Below are positions 57,708 through 64,000 of a stretch of 64,000 bases of DNA, in pieces. The position numbers were made by a program, and so were the translations under genes. Below the pieces are notes generated by a model. That model made no database searches and was not told where the DNA came from. It saw only the letters and a program-made list of their open reading frames with translations. Origin of the DNA: Ectobius pallidus (taxonomy: Eukaryota > Arthropoda > Insecta > Blattodea > Ectobiidae). Position 1 is the first letter of the stretch. Each line of letters begins with the position of its first letter. The stretch spans positions 55,713,620 to 55,777,619 of the forward strand of contig CAXKWD010000007.1 in assembly GCA_964059195.1 (NCBI GenBank). Direction: 5' to 3'.

Positions 57708-59118
57708 AATGCTACATTATTTTTCTCTAAATGAAAGTATTGATATCATAAAGGTGTTAGCATGTACATTCTTATAACAAAAATACAGATAAAAATTCAT
57801 AAAAATGTCAAGTGTACACAAAAAATTGAATATCTCAAAACTATACTTTATGTAGATGTTGGCTTTTAAAAAACGCTCTTCAATTGTCCATACAATAATT
57901 TATGCCAAGGCCAATATGCCAAAAAAAAGTAAGCATAAAGTATGAGCGTCTTCTTGCTGAGAAGTGTGGTCACTCACAAGTTGTATGCAAAAAACATCAC
58001 AACAACAGAATAGGTCTGACTCACAGCAGATAGTTTCTACTCCGGCAACCCACACAAAACATGCACCTGCATAAACAAGGCTATGAAAATAAACAAGGGT
58101 CTTCTCACAGTAGGGCATTTAAATCACAGCCACATCAGCGAAGAGGAAGAAAATTAATTTTATCAGGCCTCCTTGAAGTTTAACAAAGAAGGGACTTCAT
58201 AGAAAAGTCATTTACATCATATCACATACCGCAATGGAAGAATATGACTGGAATTCCATTCAGTTTTTATTGTAATTTTGAAACAAAACAAAATTATTTT
58301 CGCAAAATCCCACTTACCAGTAGTTCAGGTAAAAAAAGCAGAAGCTATGAAAACAGTTGTTACACACATAAACTCAAAATTTAATTTCAAATTAACTGAA
58401 ACACAAGTACAAAAAAAAAAAATCCAAAACATGAAAACCAGAATAAAAACCAAAATAGGTACGAAGAAAACCGGGAACAAACTCACCAAATTTCAACAGC
58501 ACAATATAAACAAGATAATTATTTTCGTAATATGCAAGAATTAGTTTTTAGAAGTTTACAATAATAATCACTATAATACAAGTACTCACAAGAAACTATA
58601 AGTGAAATAATATAATAAATGAAAATATTTATTTTCATAATATTTTAGGAGTAAATTAGTTTAACGAAAATTCACTTTAACATAATTACAACATTAAATA
58701 TGATTAGTATTTTTAAAATGTGATATGAAACATTCATATAACTCCCTCTACCCTTATAGTCCAGTCATTTGGTGCTCAAAAAGGGGGTTGCCTGGAAAGT
58801 TTTCCGGGAGTTTTGAAAATTGGTGATTTTATAGATTTCGACGTGTTCTTTTCGAATTTTCACTTTGCTACCTCGTACCTTTGCCGCTCGCGCCGCCATA
58901 TTGAAAAAATGGCGTGCAAAAACAGTTTTTTCACAATATCTCCTTTACGACTCTTTTACGATGAAAATACTTATGTAATAAATTAAACTAGAGAAAATTT
59001 CCTATAATTTATGTCGTAACAATGTTTTTTGTAAAATGGATAGTTTCAGCGTACGAGCGCCGCAAAGTCCACTCCGACACGCGTTATGGCCAAAGCCACG
59101 GAAGATGCGGATATGCTA

Positions 59119-59238
59119 ATAATAATCAATACGGCAATCAATACTTCATCTACATTTGATTCCGTAATAGTTGTCGGTAAATATGTAAATCTTCTTATTC
59201 TTTTGACGGCTCTATCTACACACACACACACACATATA

Positions 59239-59270
<32 letters not shown>

Positions 59271-59888
59271 ATATTCTCAAACCAGGAAAAGGGAAAATTT
59301 CGCAACGAATATATTCAACAAAAAGTATCGTAGATAAAACAGCCGCAGATAACATAATATTATTTCTGCACGCCTTCAGTGGCTGTGATACAACATCAGC
59401 ACTCTTTAAACCAAGAAAAATAAAATGTGCTAATGTATTTTAAAAAATAAATTTAAAAAAAAAACAGAATTAAACGAGCTTGTCCAGGTATTCAAAAACC
59501 AAAATGCTAATCTAAAGATCATTGCTGAAGCTTCCTCCTTGCATTGTATGGTTACAGTGCCATGAAAAGTGTGTCGTTAAACAACTATAGATGTACATGA
59601 TTCACAAAATCAGTATATGAAAATAAATTTAATAACTTATTGCATCGCTGCCACCAACAGAAGCAATAGCACAACATTCGTTCCAAACCTATCACCAGGT
59701 TCAGCAGTGATATGGAGTTGAATATATTCGTTGCGAAATTTTTCCTATTCCTGGTTTGAGATTATATAGGCTATGTTTGAACGCGTAGATAGAGCCGTCA
59801 AAAGAATAAGAAGATCTACATCTTCGCCGACAACTATTACGGAATCAAATGTAGATGAAATGCTGATTGCCATATTAATTATATCAGC
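59119..59888. repeat. Inner inverted repeat flanking a coding remnant
   Basis: Arms 59119-59319 and 59719-59888 pair (tttgattccgtaatagttgt against acaactattacggaatcaaa; aatttcgcaacgaatatatt against aatatattcgttgcgaaatt). The left arm gained a (CA)/(TA)/(TG) tract at 59220-59268. Confidence 0.78.
59263..59710 (+). pseudogene. Remnant of a mobile-element protein with a GCDTTS motif
   Basis: The + strand reads KPGKGKISQRIYSTKSIVDK, TAADNIILFLHAFSGCDTTS and ALFKPRKIKCANVF to a stop at 59441, then continues in other frames with ELNELVQVFKNQNANLK-like residues to about 59710. The HAFSGCDTTSA word occurs in a widespread, poorly characterised arthropod and cnidarian repeat protein; its GCD..S loop recalls FEN1/XPG-type nucleases, but that link is speculation. 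Broken and partial. Confidence 0.6.
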
Positions 59889-60881
59889 CTAGAAAAAGGA
59901 CGAAAATTTCTGGGGTAAAAACGAAAATAGGTGTGTTTGATTAAATTCGCTGTGCTGAATTTGAAAATGCATTTCGTTTTTCTCTATCACATCTGGTTAA
60001 TTGGCATTTGTGAAAAATATTATTTTGACATTTTGTATGATAAAATAACTGTATCCAGCTTTGATGCTGGATTTTGAAACTTTTTCCTTTGCGGTAAGTG
60101 GTGTGATAGGTGATCTTAACCAATTTTGGGTCACTGAACATTAATCCGTTGACCGTTTCTACATAACACGTCATGTTTTCTTGCAATAGGTACTTCACAA
60201 CGAGAGATATAAGTTATTGCTTAGACTAGCTTACAGGATAAAAAATACTTAAAGATTAGGATAATATTGATAATGTTTTTCGGGGAAAAATCAAATAATA
60301 TTTTCAAACCGTCCAAGACGTATCTATTACAGTATTTTTTGTGAGTGCAGGCCAAATTAATTTATTTTTGCCAAATCATCTGATGCCGTAAAAATGCTCA
60401 GTGACAAAAACATCGAAGTTTGTTTGGAGGGGGAAATATTAAAGATTTGAACTTTTGGGAATTTTTACATTGGTTATAAGCTAAAATCTATCAAATATAT
60501 TTTAGTTGAGCAAATGGTATCTTATTTATCTTATTACATTGATCGAGCTGAACGGTTTTGAACATGTATTTTAATAAATCTAAAATCTATAAGTTTGCCA
60601 ATTTTCAAGTTTCTAGCTCATCTGGAAGTGAATAAACATCAATGTTAATAAGTGGAAGATTAGACTGTCGTAGATGTGAATGATGTCACGGCTATCCAGC
60701 AAGTTTTTCTATACTTATGGGGCAGCTAGAAAAACCAAATTTAGCACGCTTATGACTGTTGTATGTGCCCAAATTCCTACCAAATTGTATGATTCTATCT
60801 TTCATACCATGTGTGCCAATATTACATAATGTGAGAAAGATATACAGAATTTATTTAAAATAAAAAAAATCTAACTCAATC

Positions 60882-61633
60882 TTAAGCTGCGTCTCCATTG
60901 ATATACATTTAACACCAACATGTCAATATTAACAAGTTGATATTGACATGTATATTGCAATTTCGCGTTCCAATTGACTTGACATGCAAACCCAGCGTGT
61001 TGTACTTAACATTTTCAGATGTTAATTTGTTTTCCGGAGAAAATGGACAACATGTCAAGTAAATTGACTATTCGGTCAATATCGGCTTTGTTTCGGGAAT
61101 TTCCGGGAAACGAAAAACGATCGCCAGCTTAATCGGCTTTGGTTCGGGAATTTCCGGGTAAACAACAAGCAGTCGACAGCTTGCTCAATATTCCCGGATC
61201 CATTTTGTATTATTTGAGTATTTGGTATATCAGTGTTCTCAATAGTATTGCATCTACTTCTAAAATTATTTTTTATGGCATACTCCATTGTTGAAAAATG
61301 TGATAGTTATTTTGAAAAGATCAAGATATCTGTACATAATTAGTATTTAAGAAAGTCATAAGACAGTTAACAAGAAGATAATAACGAGTATATAAAACTA
61401 CTCTCATTTTGTAATGTTGGCTGCCCTCTTCAGAGGCGTTTTCTTTTTTTAATGTTATTCATTTCTGTTCGTAACCGCGCCAACACATGTTAACCTATAA
61501 TATTGTAGTGGAGACAGTTGTTAATTGGCAAATCACTTGACTTGTATACATCAACAAGTTGATGATAAACATTTAACATATGTTAACTGCAACGTGTTGG
61601 TGTTAAATGTAGATCAATGGAGACGCAGCTTAA
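60882..61633. mobile_element. TTAA-flanked TIR element (piggyBac-like MITE)
   Basis: TTAA at 60882-60885 and 61630-61633 flanks inverted termini gctgcgtctccattgatata (60886) and the complement of gctgcgtctccattgatcta (ending 61629), continuing into catttaacaccaacatgt. Length 744 bp. Inside, about 61078-61175 holds two copies of atcggctttg(t/g)ttcggg followed by aatttccggg. No transposase. TTAA is used by piggyBac and Kolobok; ends do not decide. Confidence 0.78.
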
Positions 61634-62221
61634 GGGATAACCGATGAAGATATATCAAAAAGTCACAAGACCAAACTTGTAGATCTCTAAAAATCCGTTA
61701 CTGCTTCTGCAATACGTTTTTTTTTATACGACTTACCGTTTAGCTACTATAAGCCCCCCACAAAGTCAACACAGACCTTAAAATTGCGTCCGCCATAACA
61801 GCAAACACGAAAACTAGATGTGAAACAACAAAAATAATGACATTTTTGAAATCAGGAGACCTTATTTAGTTAAAATCGCTCATTAAATGCTTTACCGCAA
61901 AATTATGCAGGTAGTGCAGTAGCGGCTATTCAGGGGAAGATGGTGAAGAACAAATTCACCTACCATTTCCTACTTATTTGATTCGAATTTTATTTATAAT
62001 TATTTTTATGATCATAATTATTATATTAGTATTATTATCATTATTACTTTTACTGTTATTCTCGTAAGATAAAATTCAGTAATATAATATTGTTTGAATG
62101 TTCGCGCCAGAGACAGCGTTCCGCAGTTCCTCAACATTCACCAGGAGGGCAATCACGGAACACCAATGGGCTGGGTGAAGAACAAACTTTCCAGCTTCTC
62201 TTGCTCTTCTTGTTTACAGCG

Positions 62222-62235
62222 GTTGCTATGGCAAC
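62222..62235. promoter_or_regulatory. RFX-type X-box palindrome
   Basis: gttgctatggcaac matches the RFX consensus half-sites GTTGCY and GGCAAC. It lies in a locally GC-richer patch inside the 4.9-kb element. No gene start is visible nearby, so function is doubtful. Confidence 0.3.
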
Positions 62236-63853
62236 GCGTAGAAAATTTCCCCCGCTACTCCACCCTCTCTTCGGGATATACGTCATATTTGAAGCAGACA
62301 ATTTTTGGTCTTCTTGCCTCCTTGCCTATACTCACCGAGCTAAGCCGATAGATTTATGACTACTTGTCTCCCCGGCCGGGACCGTCTAAATTACACTTCT
62401 TTCCTAAATACTGTAGTTTTCCTTCAAAGTAAAATAAATTTAGCTCTGATTCTATTTTCTAAGTTTTGTTAAGTAAGATAAGAAGGCATTATATTTCCTC
62501 GCTTTTTTTTGGGGGGGGGGGGGACTACATTTTTGCAGATTCTTAATTGAGAATCCCACTAATAATTTTAAAGTACTGTAGCAGGGAAGCAAATGGAAAG
62601 TAAGTTTTATGTATTGAACACAGCCATTCTACTCTGATGATTATTCGTGGGAACATGCATTCCCTCCAAATTGTCAGTCTGTTCCATGTGTTGCTATGTG
62701 CCAGTTGTGATTGTTTGTAACGTATATTTAAGAGTGATTTCACTTTATTAGTTCAGGTGAGCTTCAGTTAAATAAAATGCTGTTTACTTTCATTGTGTTT
62801 GGGAATATAAATTTATCACAAGCTGTAATGTAAAATTGAATCTGTTTAAACGAATACAAACTCCCTTTAGTCGTTGGAGAGAGGATAATAAGAGAAAAGT
62901 TAAATTCCCAGGCTAGCAAGCCATACAAAGACAAATTAAACCGTGGTACAACCAGCACCAGTGGTTATGTAGGAACTATTACATTATAAAGCTATGCTAT
63001 TGGCCATGCCTTCGCCTTAGGCATGGAATGAAACTGGAGTCTGTGACTTTTTAAATGTTATTCGTGCTCTGGAGGATAGGAGGATCAACTTGACATACAG
63101 AAAATAGGTAAGCAATGTAACATAAAAACGTGCAAGTAGGCCTATGTGCATTGATAACAGGGATAAATATAAAGCCAACTTCTTCCCTTGAACACTATGA
63201 GATCTTGTGGGAGAACTTTGTATTTCCTACTGTTTATGCACCTACATGAACTTTGCAAACCTTGATTTGAGCTTCACCTACGTTTACAAGTACGAGCCGC
63301 TACTGAGGTAGTGGCGTATCCGCATCTTCCGTGGCTTTGGCCAAAACGCGTGTCGGAGTAGACTTCGCGGCGCTCGTACGCTGAAAATATTCATTTTACA
63401 AAAAAATCGTGACTACATAAATTATAGGACATTTTCTCTAGTTTAATTTATTACATAACTATTTTCATCGTAAAATGAGTCGGAAAGGAGATATTGTGAA
63501 AAAACTGTTTTTGGGCGCCATTTTCTCAATATGGCGGCGCGAGCGGCAAAGATACGAGGTAGCAAAGTGAAAATTCGAAAAGAGTACGTCGAAATCTATT
63601 AAATCACAAATTTTCAAAACTCCCGGAAAACTTTCCAGGTAAAACTACCAAATGACTGGACTATTAATATAGCCTATTCTAGTGTAAAGTACACGGCTGA
63701 ATTGCAGTAGTGTGCATTCACTTGTATCAGCTTCGTTTCCAAGTCTCATTATTTGCGAGGCAAGACCAAAAAATCCAAGTCTATGTATAAAATGAATGGC
63801 TTATAACTAGCCTTCAGAGAATTTACTGGGAAAAGTTTTAGCACTTAGTATAA

Positions 63854-64000
63854 TACGAGGGCTATTCAGAAAGTAGGGAACGTTTTGGAATTTAAAAAAA
63901 ACCAAGTGCAAGAAAAACATTTTATTATATACATGTGAAAGAGGGACTAAAATACTACTTTCAACATAATCACCATACAAATTCAGGCATTATCATAGCA
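63854..64000 (-). mobile_element. Mariner 3' end, cut by the window edge
   Basis: TA at 63854-63855 is followed by cgagggctattcagaaagta, a typical mariner terminus. The - strand at the edge begins a C-terminal word CLNLYGDYVES. The rest lies beyond the window. Confidence 0.75.

Larger units (their letters stand above)
58754..63666. mobile_element. 4.9-kb element with about 350-bp TIRs
   Basis: Arms 58757-59118 and 63312-63663 pair over their lengths (tagtccagtcatttggt; gaaagttttccgggag; gagcgccgcaaagtc/gacttcgcggcgctc; ccaaagccacggaagatgcg). A 3-bp repeat TTA flanks both sides, as in PIF/Harbinger elements, but the flanks are AT-rich. Arms are GC-rich relative to the interior. Nested inside are an inverted pair around a coding remnant (59119-59888) and a TTAA-flanked element (60882-61633). 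No own transposase recognised. Confidence 0.65.
54793..64000 (-). other. DNAJC13 last intron (at least 9.2 kb)
   Basis: No further DNAJC13 exon was recognised to the right edge, so the region is assumed intronic. It holds two mariners, a Penelope-like inverted pair and a long-TIR element. 54793-55288, 56446-56874, 57708-58753 and 63667-63853 show nothing recognisable; an (ATT)n run lies at 55289-55329. Confidence 0.6.

Noticed and set aside
58278..58544. Lys-rich 88-residue frame
   Set aside because: Low-complexity A-rich DNA, no homology or gene context.
59086..59337. 83-residue frame through a CA/TA tract
   Set aside because: Runs through the inverted arm and a simple repeat; only the downstream frame with the GCDTTS word is supported.
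62090..62359. Two overlapping frames of 85-89 residues
   Set aside because: Neither shows a domain; overlap in different frames suggests chance.

Overview
This is eukaryotic DNA: AT-rich, intron-containing and packed with transposable elements. The recurrent short string taggccta, a non-LTR/mariner/SINE-rich repeat landscape and the insect-like protein matches suggest a large arthropod genome, most plausibly an insect of the cockroach/termite type. The species is inference. No bacterial operons, CRISPR arrays or rRNA were seen.

Only two host genes are supported. On the + strand, five exons (10954-54106) spell the body and C-terminus of SECp43/TRNAU1AP, a two-RRM protein tied to selenocysteine tRNA. 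All splice sites are canonical and phases are consistent (0, 1, 2, 1); introns are 98 bp, 8.5 kb, 13.4 kb and 20.3 kb. The exon with the N-terminus was not found. On the - strand, 54439-54792 is the last coding exon of DNAJC13/RME-8, an endosomal J-domain protein; its upstream exons are probably beyond the window. The two genes converge tail to tail with 332 bp between stop codons.

The rest is mostly mobile DNA, much of it nested. In order: a tRNA-derived SINE with a 13-bp target duplication split by a LINE piece (1954-2965); a hAT-like element holding a Mutator-like long-TIR element (3591-6698); an internally deleted LINE with a perfect 15-bp duplication (8369-9120); a TA-flanked foldback element split by a hAT-like insertion (12032-14303); a TIR element carrying a nested MITE and a THAP/Kolobok-like transposon with TTAA duplication (14483-19367); a LINE with complete reverse transcriptase (20333-22262); an R2-type endonuclease relic (22830-23460); mariners (23850, 48957, 55745, 63856); an RTE-like LINE interrupted by a mariner-type deletion derivative (30774-32555); a Mutator-like element interrupted by hAT (35475-39228); a three-level nest (39735-41213); a 2.6-kb hairpin locus (42685-45329); two relics of an unnamed transposase-like family (28715-30075, 45960-47190); a Jockey-like fragment (51037-52115); a Penelope-like inverted pair (56875-57707); and a 4.9-kb long-TIR element (58757-63663).

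I found no clearly new functional system. The strongest candidate for new biology is the near-perfect 1.27-kb-arm inverted repeat inside the last SECp43 intron, which would be transcribed with the gene and could feed small-RNA production. Also notable are two mariner-type elements made of two inverted 3' ends, and a retroposed LINE derivative reduced to its two ends.
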